Assembly (NCBI GenBank): GCA_002633005.1 | Contig: NMRA01000089.1 | Span: 434,001-498,000 of the forward strand | DNA: 64,000 bases | Direction of reading: 5' to 3' | DNA from: Phoronis australis | Lineage: Eukaryota > Phoronida > Phoronidae | Shown here: one piece after another, positions 21,650-33,961 of the stretch | Numbering within the stretch: the stretch's first letter is position 1 | Layout of the letters: every line of letters starts with the position of its first letter | The notes under the pieces: model-generated | The model's input: only the letters and a program-made list of their open reading frames with translations | What the model was told of the DNA's origin: nothing | Databases searched by the model: none | Made by a program: the position numbers and the translations under genes

Positions 21650-22620
21650 AACATATTTATACACCTTGACGAAGTTTCAGACCGCCTTTAACCAGTTTGA
21701 ACCAGCGATAACTAGTTTTAATAATACTACAGTCAACAGATTAGAAATCATGAAGTTGTAAACAACTCTGGGCAGTGTTTGAATACGGTAGTTTTATGAA
21801 TTCGCCGAACCAACTTCCACTGCCGCAAGAGGTCGGAGAGGTCAATCATGTTTGCATTGAAGTTCAACGGAGCAATGACATTTACGTGTTGTAACTGTCA
21901 ATATATATGTGATGATAGAGATACATCAACTTGCACACAATTAGTAAAGTATGAATACAATAAAACGGATCACAATCTTATATATTCATGCACGTATACA
22001 TGTATACTTAGTATATGCATACATACACTGTATCTATATGGCAGATCTTCGAAGGCAAACGGCGCTTCATCGGAGACCATCGTAGTTTAAAATACAAACA
22101 ATAGAAAATAGTAGAAGTAACTATTTATTATATACTATTCATGCATTGAACAAACGTTGAAAGATTGTCATATGATGCCAATAGCGTAACTACGTAAATA
22201 AATCCGACACCTTAGTAGAAATGAAATGACGCTACAAAATCAGCACTCCACAAATACACGTGACAAAACACCAACGCGGGGGACCCAGTCTCTCAACAGG
22301 TTTTTACACTGGCGACGTGGTGTGAGCAGCGGTTGCGACGGGATTCAACTACCCGGGAATAAAACTGCACTGAGTTTAGCTGTCTCAAACATGCAATTTG
22401 AACTCAAGGTTTACATTTATTTATTTGCATGTTGCATGAATATCCCTTACTTCATCACTAACATTGCCAAATTTTATCGCATCACGTGTCGTGTCAAATA
22501 TATCATTGAGTCATCACTCCACTAGGTTTTCTTTTCAATGAGTAAAAACCGCGTACGACACTGGAAAGACCGAGTTTGTGAGACTATTTCTAAACTAAAA
22601 TACGTCACATGTCTTACGTT
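21650..22620. other. Head-to-head interval between GNMT and ITPK1, left part
   Basis: Upstream flank of GNMT. No supported coding exon on either strand. The missing first exon of ITPK1 was looked for here and not found. Confidence 0.5.
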
Positions 22621-22627
22621 GTCAGCA

Positions 22628-22745
22628 GGCAGTGTGGCCTGGTTGATAAGTGCCCGATTTCTTTACTTGAGGTCGTGGGTTCGAGTCCCACCAGGTCACA
22701 CTGCTAAACCCTTGAGCCAGGTTTCTAGCTCCTCAGCTCGGTTTT
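22628..22745 (+). repeat. tRNA-like sequence, probably a tRNA-derived SINE head
   Basis: Holds an A-box-like TGGCCTGGTTGATAAGTG and a perfect B-box GGTTCGAGTCC with a 5-bp T-arm stem (GTGGG/CCCAC). The ends GCAGTGTGGCCTGG and CCAGGTCACACTGC pair over 14 positions with one G-U. Spacing between T-arm and acceptor does not fit a true tRNA, so a SINE or tRNA-derived relic is likelier than a functional tRNA. Confidence 0.5.
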
Positions 22746-22972
22746 AACCATATATTAATAAAGCATAAAAATATTTCCAGGTGATCAGTGCAATGGGCCC
22801 ACATTCGAGGCCTGCGCACGTCTGATACAACGTGTATCAGACCGCCTGCAATTATTTTTTTATACCTTGTCAGCTCGCTAAATGTCACATGTGCAAAATC
22901 TTATTGAGAGTCTGAGACGCGTTTGCGTGACAAACTGTCAACGCAAAAATAGGACTATATCTTTATCCGCGC

Positions 22973-22992
22973 GCCCACGCGCGCGTGCGTGC

Positions 22993-23038
<46 letters not shown>
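22973..23038. repeat. (GT)n microsatellite
   Basis: GCGCGTGCGTGCG runs into about 20 GT pairs. Confidence 0.97.
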
Positions 23039-23041
<3 letters not shown>

Positions 23042-26000
23042 CGTGAAGCGTGTAATGATGCAGATTGCAGATTGTATTTGACATAGTTGCCTGAGAAGCA
23101 GCTCATTGCATAAAGAACAGGTAGCTAAATTTCGGTTCTTGTATATCTGTAAGTCCAGCAGGTGTGTGGATGTTTATCTTATCTAGAACTGAATAGAGTG
23201 TTTGGTTTTCATTGATGCTGATTCCGAGAATGTGAAAACGTAAACAGTGATTTGCCGTAGGCTAAATGTTTTCTTGAAATATGAGGTTTTAAGTATAAAA
23301 TTGCAGTTGCGTAATGTTATAATCACGATTCCCAAAAGATAAAATTGGTGACCGACTGGTCTGTATCATAATAAATGAAATTGTTTTGAAAGTAACGTGG
23401 AAGTACACGGTACAAATCTTGTAAGAGTGATATCTTCAAGCAGTGATACTTTTTAGAAATTTGAATGTTGGATGGGCAAAATAGTGTTAGCTCGTATCTG
23501 ATGAACGTGTAATTTGTTCATAAATTTGTAGTCCCATATTGTGATGGCATAAATCAAGTGAGTATGGATCAAGTACCGCTGCCAGTGAGAATAAGAACAG
23601 GTATGTCATGAGTTTATCACATGTTTGTGTATTTTTGTTCCCATCAGAGGATTATTTTGTGACCAGGGGACAAAGTGTAGTCAAATTTTATTCCCAAAAA
23701 CTTAAATGTTTCAACGAAAGTTGGGTTTGTCTGTTTAGGTATCAGTTATTGAATTTTTTCTATTGGAAGTGAAATACTTTGTACGCAATTTCGGTGACAT
23801 TTAATGAAAGTTTACTAATTAATAACCATGTGAATACGTCTGATGGGTTATTATTGGTTTAAATTTGTTTTGTTCGTTCGTTTTCTAAACGAAGGTGTGT
23901 ATATATGACATGTATTGTCAGTATACAAAAGGGTATCCAGGAAAGTTGATCTGTAGAAGGAGGGGACCTAGAATAGATCTTTGGGGTACACATGATCATA
24001 ATTCATTTTTGGGAGTGAATTGTCGAATTAAACACTTTGCTGTCGATTGGTTAAGTGATTTTTTAAGAATAAATTCTCTCACTCCAGTTTTTCAATAAAA
24101 TGAAAGATATTAAAGCCATTACATTTGTAATGGGAACATCTTTGGCATTTTCAAATCAGTTGGAAGATTACTGATGTTATTATACCGACTGTTGATATAG
24201 TGGAGAATAGTTTTATGATGACTGGAGTAAACAGTTTTATGAGTTTAGTAGGAATGTTGTCAAATCCTGTGCCAGATTTTGCCGGATTTAACATTCCCAA
24301 AGACTTTAAAACGATATTTTCATTTACTGTTTGAAATTTCTTTTCACTGTTAATATATAAAGAAAAATCATACCTTACCTCTAGGGGCCTTGCATGGTGC
24401 TCAGATCAAAACAATAGTAGTCCAAGCCGGCGGAAAAAGAGTCCCGGCATTTGAGACATGGTTCGAAAGATATCAATTTGCTGCCATCCAAGTGAGCCTC
24501 GAGTTGTTTGACTGGAAAATCCTACCAATATTACATTGGCATTTAATGAAGGTCTCCATGTTGAGAAAAGTGAGATCACAAACTGCAGTGAATACCGCCG
24601 GCGTAAACAAATTTTACCAAATGATGCCGGCATAGTCTACCGGTGCTGTTATAAGAAGTGAATTAGGAAAGTATTCAATTCTCTAAAATCGCAATTTCTG
24701 GTACTGTACACTCACGGTTCACGAATGTGGTCACCTTGTGATGTGAGTGCCCCTTTGGTCATTCCTTGTATAGACATAACTTGTTAGAGTGTATCTTCAA
24801 ACGGACTCGCGACCAGACCACGGCGCCCGCCACAATAGCAATTCTTCGGAAAAAGATTTTTTTTTTCAAAACTGTTACATGTACATGTACACTATATGAT
24901 ATTGCGCAAGACAATTTTACTATACATCAGAGTGTAATAGAATGACACGGTATGACAGATGAGGTAAAAACGTTGCACGTCAATTCGCCTGAATATCAGG
25001 GTTGCGCACCACAGTATTTCCCCTAAGCAAATCAAAACATTTCTTAGAGTAAAGAAGCTAGTTACCTAAAAAAAACAGCTATAGAACTGCTCCGAGCTTT
25101 CAGCGGGGGATCCATCTAAAATATGCTTGGCTACTTCAGAAGTGTCGACGGAAGCGCGCGCACAATTGATCTCCGAGCGTTTTGCCGATGAGCCACGAAG
25201 ACTCAGCAATTAACAATGCAAAAAATTATATTTTCAGAGTGAACCCCCCTCATTTTTTTCCAAGTTGGTTTCACTTGGGGTTTACACACGCTAGCGGTGC
25301 CGTTTTTGTTTTGCTGGAGACGTTTTTTATTTTTGGGTCCTGGCCCAAGGGGGGTTTAAACCCCTGAACCCCCACCTCCCCCCCGTAGATCCGCCACTGG
25401 AGTCGTTCCTTGGGACTGTTTCATACAAACAGCCCGGCACATGCAGCATTCAGGGCTCGCTCAACGGCCTGACGTCACTGACATCGTGTATCATCTGTGG
25501 ATAACACAGCGACACCTACTGGTTGTACACAGTCTATGCTCCAACAACACAACACCAGTATCTTTGACAACACCTCAACCGTTTTGGCTGATTTTAACGA
25601 ATCAACATGAAAAGAGTTGGAATTTGGTTTACTCCGAGCAAATGGAAAAAGTTCCGACTGGAAGAATTTATTTTTAGATGCAGGTAATAGATAATTGCCT
25701 TGTCTCGTTTGGTGAATTGTTTAGAAACCACATGCGCCGGGGCCTAGTTGTAAATACTACAGACGGGTTACGTGTCTAGGCTGAGGCTGACGCTGTGAAG
25801 GGAGGGGCTTGCCGGATACACACTGCTTGCCATCTGAACAGCTGAGCTGGGCCATACAAATGTTCACAATGTTGTTACAACAGTAATGAACAACTGTATG
25901 CTGCAGTTTAAGAATGATTCTCTGCTGGCATACATAGCCAATGAGTCATCAATCATGAAAATCCCTTAAATGGGTCATCGTGGCAGAGATCCAGGATTAG

Positions 26001-26113
26001 TGGTTGAGTGTTGCCCAGGAGGAAGTATCACAGCTTATTTGACTTCTTTTGATCTGTTAGAACTCCGTAGATGTAAAGAAGGGAGTATTGCATATATACG
26101 CACTGGAGGTCAG
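23039..26113. other. Intergenic, no gene recognised
   Basis: Includes a purine/pyrimidine-skewed stretch at 25240-25400 (CCCCCCTCATTTTTTTCC and CCCCCACCTCCCCCCCGTAG followed by ATCCGCCACTGG) that looks like the end of an old transposon. Otherwise nothing supported. Confidence 0.5.
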
Positions 26114-26395
26114 TTATAGATGTGCTGGAAGTAGTCGGTGATTATGGTTCTCGATCTTGTCTTGTGACGCACGTAATAACACGCAGTGCTGCTCTGGCAC
26201 GTGGTTACCTGCAATATATGACTTCCAGTGCAGTCTTTTGGGGAAAGGTTCTATGAGATCGAAATAAGTCTTCTGAGGGAACATCCTGTAATACGCCTCA
26301 GTCCAGTGGGGTTTTGTCATCCAGATCATAACGTAAAATTGCCGTGAGGACTTGACAGGGACCTCAGGGGTCTCACACTCCACTGATTTATCCAC
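26114..26395 (-). other. Unassigned 93-codon open frame
   Basis: ATG to stop on the minus strand. It is rich in aromatic residues (FYVMIWMTKPHW, YYRMFPQKTYFDL) and free of simple repeats, so it looks more protein-like than other frames nearby. A stop codon precedes the ATG. I do not recognise the family. It could be a decayed exon or a transposon relic. No partner exon was found. Confidence 0.2.
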
Positions 26396-26535
26396 TTAAT
26401 TTTGAAAACGCTTTACCCAGTCACACATTGTATGTCATAAAAGAGATAAGCATACCAGCAGCTGACGCAGCAAGTACAACTACTCTCGCGTTTATCACAT
26501 TGGTGTAGACTCACAGTTGAACTGTGTTTTTCTGT

Positions 26536-26586
26536 AGACGGCCAGACCGTCCCGTGTTGCACCATATACCAACTCCGGACGGTCTC
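26536..26586. other. Inverted repeat AGACCGTCC / GGACGGTCT
   Basis: Nine-base perfect stem with a loop of about 28 bases, in the intergenic region upstream of the first ITPK1 exon seen. Function unknown. Confidence 0.5.
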
Positions 26587-27010
26587 TTACGACGATTAAG
26601 CGTTATGCCCATCACACATGGGGAACCATGAAAATGGGCACAGAGACATCCCTACCAGAAACAAGTGGACCCCAAAGTCATCACCTTCATCAACCTTTTC
26701 AGTGCTCTTCCTAGTAACCCCCACAAGCACACAGTCGTTCACTCCCTCAAATCGCACCAAGTAAACTGCTTGACACCTGAGATAATACTTTTGACAAATA
26801 CAGATCTATCAAGTTGGGGGACTGATTATACCACAAGTTAAATTGGCATGTCTCTCTGGCTGCCAACTCATCCTCTGGATCAAACTTTATGCCGACCATG
26901 GAATAGGTAAGGCTTGCTGGTAAAATGTAATTGTCTAATATTTGAGAACCACTTGAATTAGACACCTTTCATAAAATGAGTTTAATTATCTTTTTGTTTT
27001 ACTTTTCCAG

Positions 27011-27032
27011 GGACGACTTTGAAATGGTTCAG
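27011..27032 (+). CDS. ITPK1: ITPK1 microexon, 22 bases
   Basis: Strong acceptor TTTTACTTTTCCAG and donor GTATGG enclose G plus seven codons, DDFEMVQ. Joined to the next exon (IDMTRDIESQGPF) it aligns without a gap to the family's MEVVQLNLSRPIEEQGP segment, which is why such a small exon is accepted. Confidence 0.72.
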
Positions 27033-30000
27033 GTATGGTTGATGTACTATTTCATAGAGAAAAAGAATTTTGGCAGTTATGTCAGGTGTTTTAAAACAAA
27101 GTTTGGGAATGTCAATTTTTTTAAAAAAATCGACACATTTCCAAAACTTGACAATCATTCTGCAATAACGAGGCCTATTGCTTGGTTGAAAATGTTTCAT
27201 GATCGGTTTTTAAATGACATTTTTGTTGATTTACATCATGGGTGCATTTCAATAATCTGTGTTGCTGTTGTTGCTGTTGGAGAGGTGATTATTTACTTTG
27301 CCCGCAGTAATGTCTTAATGGTTATTTAAGAGTTTGAGGAAAATTATGTGTTGAAGGAAGCTGAGTGAGGATTCAGAGAAATGCTGCACAGACTGATTCG
27401 GAGAACACTTTTGTAGCAACTGTCCTTGTTAGTATCAAATTGCTTTTTGGTGTCATATTTCACAATAACCAGAAAAATTCCTGTATACTGGTACATACAT
27501 GCCCACATTCATGAAATTTTGCTTGTAAAACATCCTTATAATCTTCTTAGTTACCAACGTTCTGTAATCAAAAGTGGCACATCTGGGTCTAAGATGCCAC
27601 AAAGGAAAAATTGTCTGTCGCAGCTGTCCTCTGAAATAATGTGCCAATAGCAATGTTTAATCCTGTTTAGGAAATGAAGTGAGCTTGCAAAACACAAAGT
27701 GCAGCCAGGTGTTGAAACACAATGGGGTCAGTATGTAATTATCGTCACTCAAAAAATGGAGCATTCTCATGCTGTTGCGGTACAAAGTTTGAAAAAGTAG
27801 GATGGTTCCGTCAAAATGAGTCAGTTGGCTAATAAAGTAGGTCATTGTGTCTGTCTCCATCTTGCTGTCTGTCTGTATGACTGTTTACTTCACACTCATT
27901 TTTACACTGCAGATTGATATGACTAGGGATATAGAAAGTCAAGGTCCATTCCATGTTATTCTTCATAAAGTGGTAGACTTAATCAAAAGTGCTGAAAAGG
28001 GCGATACCCACGCACAAGAATGTATAGACAGATATGAGGTATGTGGCAACAAATCTGATCTTGTAAATTTGTGAAATATTGTTGTTTAATGCTCTGGTTT
28101 CTTTACATGAAAATTATTCGCTAACATGTCCAAAGTGTGTTAATTCTTAATTTATGTGGCATGTAAGTGTCGTATTTCTGAACAAGAATAAAAATTATTA
28201 AATTTTAATGATATTGTAAATGATTGCATGGTGCTGTAAGGCCTGCATTAAGATTTTTCAGTCTTTGAGAAATCAGAAAATATACTTTTATGGGTTAAAA
28301 ATGCTCAGAATTGCAATGTTGTAAATGTCCACAATTTCTCTGTTAGTACATGAAAATGATTGAGAATTTATTTGGAGCTACCAATCTTTAAAAAATGAAA
28401 AAATACAATATTCTTGTTCGCCATGTTGTGTCATGAATTGTGGACTCCATCTTGGTATGCAAACAAGTATAGGTTTGATTTATGGTACACCTTATTGTGT
28501 ACTGAGACCAAGAAATTGGCAAAATACCTGACCTTGGTCTCTTGAGCTCGATATAAAAAACCCTGCGCTGAGATCATTTTAGGAATAAGTGGAATGGTGT
28601 TGTTTGAAGAGTAGTTTATGTGTATCTTAGCTGGATATTTGTTTTGTTTTAGGAGGCATCAGGTGCTGTTTGCAAGGCAGAATATAACAGCTTGCAGTGT
28701 TTTTGGAAAGTATTAAAAAGTGAGCGACCAACTTGAAATGTCATTGCTGAATTCACATGACATAATAATTAAGTGCTAATTACAGAGATTTATCAAGAGT
28801 CACCCTGAGATACTGGTGTTTGACAATTTGGATGCTTGTCGTAAAATTCTTGACCGAGGTGAACAGTGCAGACTGGCCAGGCAGTGTGAAATGGAAGTGG
28901 ATGAGGGTGAGAGCTTTATGCTGGTAAACAGCCCTGATTCTGTACGGTATGCATTTAAGACTGATTAGTTCCTTGGTTGATGAGAGAGCACTCTCTGTTT
29001 AGGGAGATTGAAGGCTTATCTTCGTTGTTATATCTACAACATTGTTAGTAGTTCCACGAAGGCTTGTTGTGTATAGAACTATTTATATTTAATAACAACA
29101 CGAATAACAACCTACTTAGCCACATACTTTTGGACTTGAAGAGAGTGAACTGGGTCAAATTCTCATACAAACACAGTTTTCTTAATAAAAATGATAGATG
29201 GCGCTACATTACAGCTTACCAACAACATGCATACTATGACAAACATTAATTGTTGTTTAAACCCTGGCATTATTAAAAAGGTTTCTTTATCATGTCTTTT
29301 AATTTATCAGTAAAGACTCTTTCTTACAGGGGTAATAAACCAGCACCTCTGTCAAAAAACAATAATTGAGTCCTGCCACACATAAAATTGGCCTCATCTT
29401 GTTTCTTAGATTAGAAATGATTTCTAGCCTTGTAGGCTTGAGATAAACTGACAGGTTTTCGTTAGGCTAGGTTCACGAGGTTGCTTGTCGTGCCAGGTTC
29501 GTTGTGAAACGAGTTAGTCACCAAGGCAGTGTGGCCACCAGGGCAATTCCAGGCAGTTTATTGCAACCAATTTCAATCCAAACAAAGGTTAACAATGCAG
29601 TGACATCTTGTGAATGTGTTGAAATTTTATGTTTTTAACATCTGAGGAATGGGGTTTACACCAGCTTGTTCAAAGTGAACACAAACAAATTCATCATCTT
29701 TCAAAAATGTAAGGGCTTTTAGCAAACATTGTAGCCTTTCACACGCAACGTTTCCTTAAAAAAGAAAAAATTCTTAACGCTGCATTTTGCCTTGTTAGGC
29801 TGGCTAAAAAGTAGCAATTGAATTAGGGGTCTTCCTCTCTTAGAGTTGGTCTCGTAATGCTTACGGTGATAGGATTCCATTTCTGTTACCTAAATGTTCA
29901 TATTGGAAATAGCATCCTATTGTGAGACCGATTCTATGAGAGTAAAAGCCCTGGTTTGATTTTCATGTTTTGGCCAGCTTAACAGTTGTAAATGTTGCTT

Positions 30001-33000
30001 TATGTGTTGCTTTACCAGTGTAGTGATCAAATGAGACATCACATGCAATGATAAACTTTTCATTACGATAGTAACTTTGTAATTAAAAGTAAAGAGTCCA
30101 GATGTTGTTAGGAAATAGTTTGACATTGCTGTTACAATACTTTTCAGATGCCAAGTTTTTTGCTCCGAACTTTATTGACATTCAACACACTTGTTCGCTG
30201 ACAGAATTGAAAGAAAAATTGACCAGTGGTGGCATCCGGTATCCATTCAGTAAGTTTTTTCACGCAGCCTATTTGGTTTAAGTAGAACACGTAGGTGTCA
30301 GTCTTAAATGGCAAAGAGGATGTGCACAGTGGGAATTTTTTGTGGCCCTGAGTTCATTAGATTGATTAATTTCCTGCCAATTGTAAAAGTGAAACGAGAT
30401 TGATCCGATGCTATCAAGAAATGACCATTACGGCGTTTTCCCCTTGCTCCCAACTTGTTCCATTCTATAACCCAACAACAAGTTAGGAAGTTTACCCCTG
30501 TAGCCAATATCTTACACGACTGATTAACTCCATTCTGGCATTGATGGTTGGAGGGCCAGCTCTCTTTTGTTTGATAATTGCTCTAATCTCCAATAAGATT
30601 GTATCTACCCTGGCTGGGCTGTGCTGTTAAAAATAAAAGTTAAGTTATAACATATTTGAACACAAACCAATAGCATTTCTGAAATCTTCATCAAATGGTG
30701 ATCATGTTTAGTTTTTGAATCACCAAAATCGCCCAACTGCAACCGAAGTTACGACAATCTATTCTTTCCGAATACACCAATTCACTCTGAGTTTGACTGT
30801 GTTCACATGTGGTCTGTAAAAAGCTTTGTAGATAATTGGCCTGCTTGTTGTCCTAACAGACAAAAGACTGTGCTTGGCAGTCAACAAAGAAGCTAGATAT
30901 TATCACACAATAAGAACCCCCTACCTCTGGTAAAGTCACTGAACGGGAAAGCGCTGTCATGCTATTTGACTGTAAGCTGTTCGTGAGTGCTGAATTCAAA
31001 CACCGAGCTCTTTCTAAGGACTCTGGGACTGTAATATTGAAATGACCCGCTATCTAGTTGCAAATGACTGAGCATCAAAACACGACTAGAAAGACCTCTG
31101 TGTTAAATATTGAAAACTTTATCCATGCATTTTTTGTTTTACCTTGACATAGTACCATATGGGTGTTTATTTGCACTTTCTCTTGTTTTTCACAGTAACC
31201 AAATGTCCAGATGCTCAAGCTGCTGACCACTGTCACCAAGTGAGTAGGTATTAAAATGAGCTGACTCATTAATTTTCTATCTAAACAATGGAAATGTACA
31301 CATCATATCCAACATTCAGCAGCTCTTCAGGGCATTGAGAGCGTGTCTATACACTCAAACAGGTTCTACCAATTGCAGATGGCTGCAGTTCGTCTCGTGC
31401 TTCTGTCCATTTCTAACACTTCTCGAAAGTAACAGCGTCTATTTTGCTCACATTTCAGATGGCACTGATATTCAGCGAAGAAGGCCTAAGGGATGTGCAA
31501 ATGCCATGTATTATTCAAAACTTTGTGAGTCACAGTGCAACACTGTTCAAGATGTTCTGTCTAGGAGAGCACTTATATGTGGTTGGACGGAAATCAATCA
31601 AAAACTTCAGTGAAAATGGTAAGCTGTGTTTTCAACAGATGAATGATGAAAACTGTGATAATCTTTATTTTATTTAAATTGCTTTAAAATTTATAACATT
31701 GGTAATACTCTGTAATTTAGCGGATATATTTATATTTCCCAAGTTGTACTAAGTTGTAACACCGGCCTGCCGTTCAGTAACGCTAGGACCTCGCTAAAAA
31801 GCAAGACCTTGTGAGATTACGAGAAATATTGCTGTGTATTTTAAATGAGAACATGTGATACTGGCTAGATTTAGCATTTGTCGTAGCGCTACTGAATGCA
31901 CACCAGGGGTCTGTCTCGTGAAAAGTGACTTGTGGTTGTGGAGTGACCAAATATCTTCAAAACTATAGATTTTAACTCAGTAAAAACACATTTTCTGAAA
32001 GTAGAAAGTGAAGGGAATTTTGATTTTTAGATTTTTAGTTTTTTGCTAATCTGCCCTCCATTGAGTCACGTGATCATGTCTTTCTAGTATAATTTAGCAA
32101 AACGGAACGATACATTGGTGGCCAAAGAATAATATCAATAATGTGACCAAATTTTTTCTGAATATTCAAGATGAAATCTCAAAAATGCTGTTTCAGTTTC
32201 ATTTAATGCAAACTTTGATTTTTTTATGAAAATTATATGCCGTATCCTTGATTGCCTTTCATGCAAAAGTTGTACCTAAAAACAATTCATAAAAATCTAT
32301 TGGACAACATTGCACAAAGGATAATATCTGGAAATTTTGAATGAATCTGATCTGCCATTTCTGAGATATAATGTTGCAAAGTTAGTCAAACTTGAAGATT
32401 TTTCTAGGGTGTTACATAACTTTAAGACTTATGTCTCAGGCCAAAAATTTGCCTGTGCTAAAAACCCAGCTCAAATTTGCTGTTCAAGCAATTTTCCCTC
32501 AGTAATTTTTTGCTTCTTTCTAGGTAACAATAGAACAACTTTTTTTGACAGTCGTGATATTTCTAAGCAAAACTCAAAGTCTGTGCTGACAGAGGTAAGT
32601 CATGTTGTGCTTAGTACCCCTGGTAAACCAGTGACTTCTACAAAAACTGAATTCACGTGAAACTTTGTGATGAACTATACATATCACATAAGTTTCACAT
32701 TAATTTTCTTTATTGCTCTTTATACTAGTTTGAATGGTTCAACACCCAATGAGAGATGAGGCTTGAAGGAAGTTAGGTGATCAGTGATGTGCTATTTTTT
32801 ATATACTTATGGTTAATTACTTTGTAAAAATTCTAATAAAGCCAGCCAAATAAATTGATTTAGCATTAACCTTTAAGTGCATTTGTCTGGGCATACAACC
32901 ACACAGTCAATTAGAATTAGTAAGTGGCTGTGTCATGAATAGTAGCAATGGGTAAGAGTGATGTATGCCTGGTTCTGTTGGTTGATTTATCTGCCCGATT

Positions 33001-33961
33001 TTATGGGCATTTAATAAAATTAACCTGAACACAGACAATTTGCCATGGCCGTTTCTTAATTTTAAGTGAATTTTACATGACTTATGTTCTTGGTTCTTCA
33101 GCTAAATATTTTTTATTGCCGACATTGTCCTAGTTGTTGCTGTTTCATACTGATGCCCTTATTCTAATCATAATAAACTCTCCTCCAGGTGGCAGCAGGC
33201 GATAGGCAAAAAAACATTCTGCCTGATATGGCAAGATTTGCAAAACTTGCTAAAGTCTTTCGGTCAGTCACACAGCTTGAATTGCTTGGTGTGGACTTTT
33301 GTGTTGAAGATGGCACTGGGAGATATGCTGCTGTAGATATCAATGTTTTCCCAGGTAAGTGTTTCACCTCTGGCTTTTACTGTCTGAAATGTTTTGATCA
33401 AGTGTTTATGTTTTGAAAATTGTGGTATTTGCCCAAGTTTTAAAAATGCAATTTAAGTACTCTGCTCTTCTGTCTCTAAATGTCAAGTCTGTGGTACAAA
33501 TTAGTGCTGGTGGCGCCGGTGCATGGGAAGCAGTGAGTTGTTGATATGTTGACTGTGGTTGAATCAGCAGGTCACAGGGTTTAAAACCTTGCTCGCATAT
33601 GTTTGTGTGGCTTTTGGAAAAACATTTGGTACATTGACTGACAGTGATGGCGGGTGGACCAACTTTGCTTTTTCTGTTTGCCACTGATATTTGTCATGTC
33701 CAAAAACCGGTGAAAATCTGTAAAGTCTCTTCATGAAACTTAACAAGGAGAGGTTACTGACATTGTTGTAAGCTGCTCAGACAAGTTTTAAAAGTGTTGG
33801 TCTGTTGTTGTTTTTTTGCCTAAGTTATTTTGATTATCTTGCACCACACAAATCTCGTAACTTGTTTATGTTGTTTAGGTTATGACGGAGTTCCTGACCT
33901 GCACAAACTGCTGAGAGAATTCCTTTTGGAGAAGATCAAAGAACAGGCTAAACTGAGTTGA
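27011..33961 (+). CDS. ITPK1: Inositol-tetrakisphosphate 1-kinase, nine exons (first coding exon not found)
   Basis: ATP-grasp kinase of the cytosolic inositol phosphate pathway, phosphorylating inositol tris- and tetrakisphosphates. Exons: 27011-27032, 27913-28038, 28786-28906, 30148-30249, 31196-31239, 31459-31618, 32524-32594, 33189-33354, 33879-33961. Phases all agree; 298 residues plus stop, with the first codon of the span split. Seen: DIESQGPFHVILHKVVD, FIKSHPEILVFDNL, DAKFFAPNFIDI, IRYPFITK, QMPCIIQNFVSH, LFKMFCLGEHLYVVGR, KNFSENG, SVLTE, LLGVDFCVEDG and AAVDINVFPGYDGVPDL. The metal-binding Asp, Asp and Asn of GVD and DIN are present. It ends at KLS with TGA 33959-33961 and lacks the long C-terminal tail of the human protein. 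The N-terminal RVGYW-type segment of about 35 residues was not located. The glycine loop after TK is unusual. Confidence 0.93.
30418..30980 (+). repeat. Dispersed repeat family B, copy 1
   Basis: About 550 bases shared in the same order and orientation with 55008-55572: GCTCCCAACTTGTTC, AGCCAATA.CTTACA, GACTGATTAACTCCAT, AAGTTAAGTTA..ACATATTTGA, TTTTTGAATCACCAAAATCG, TTTGACTGTGTTC, GACAAAAGACTG. Lies in the ITPK1 intron after 30249. No protein seen, so non-autonomous. Confidence 0.85.
31196..31239 (+). CDS. ITPK1: ITPK1 exon carrying the altered glycine loop
   Basis: Forty-four bases between CACAG and GTGAGT, completing Ile then TKCPDAQAADHCHQ. In the family this spot reads like K..VA(H/D)G(T/S)..SHEM. 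Here the Gly is absent; the His before the M of the next exon is kept. Confidence 0.9.
31930..32420 (+). repeat. Dispersed repeat family A, copy 2
   Basis: Contains GAGTCACGTGATCATGT, TTTAGCAAAACGGAACGATACA and the end signature GAATCTGATCTGCCATTTCT then GAGATAT. Ends about 100 bases before ITPK1 exon 32524-32594. Confidence 0.8.
33189..33354 (+). CDS. ITPK1: ITPK1 exon with metal-binding residues
   Basis: VAAGDRQKNILPDMARFAKL to AAVDINVFP plus one base. Contains the conserved GVD and DIN residues that bind magnesium in ATP-grasp ITPKs. Confidence 0.95.

Noticed and set aside
22628-22702. Functional tRNA gene (anticodon loop TTTACTT, formally a Val UAC)
   Set aside because: Spacing between T-arm and acceptor is wrong and the variable loop is missing; better read as a tRNA-derived repeat.
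24390-24635. Overlapping plus and minus open frames near 24.5 kb as the missing ITPK1 first exon
   Set aside because: No RVGYW-like segment and no suitable donor in phase with the 27011 exon.
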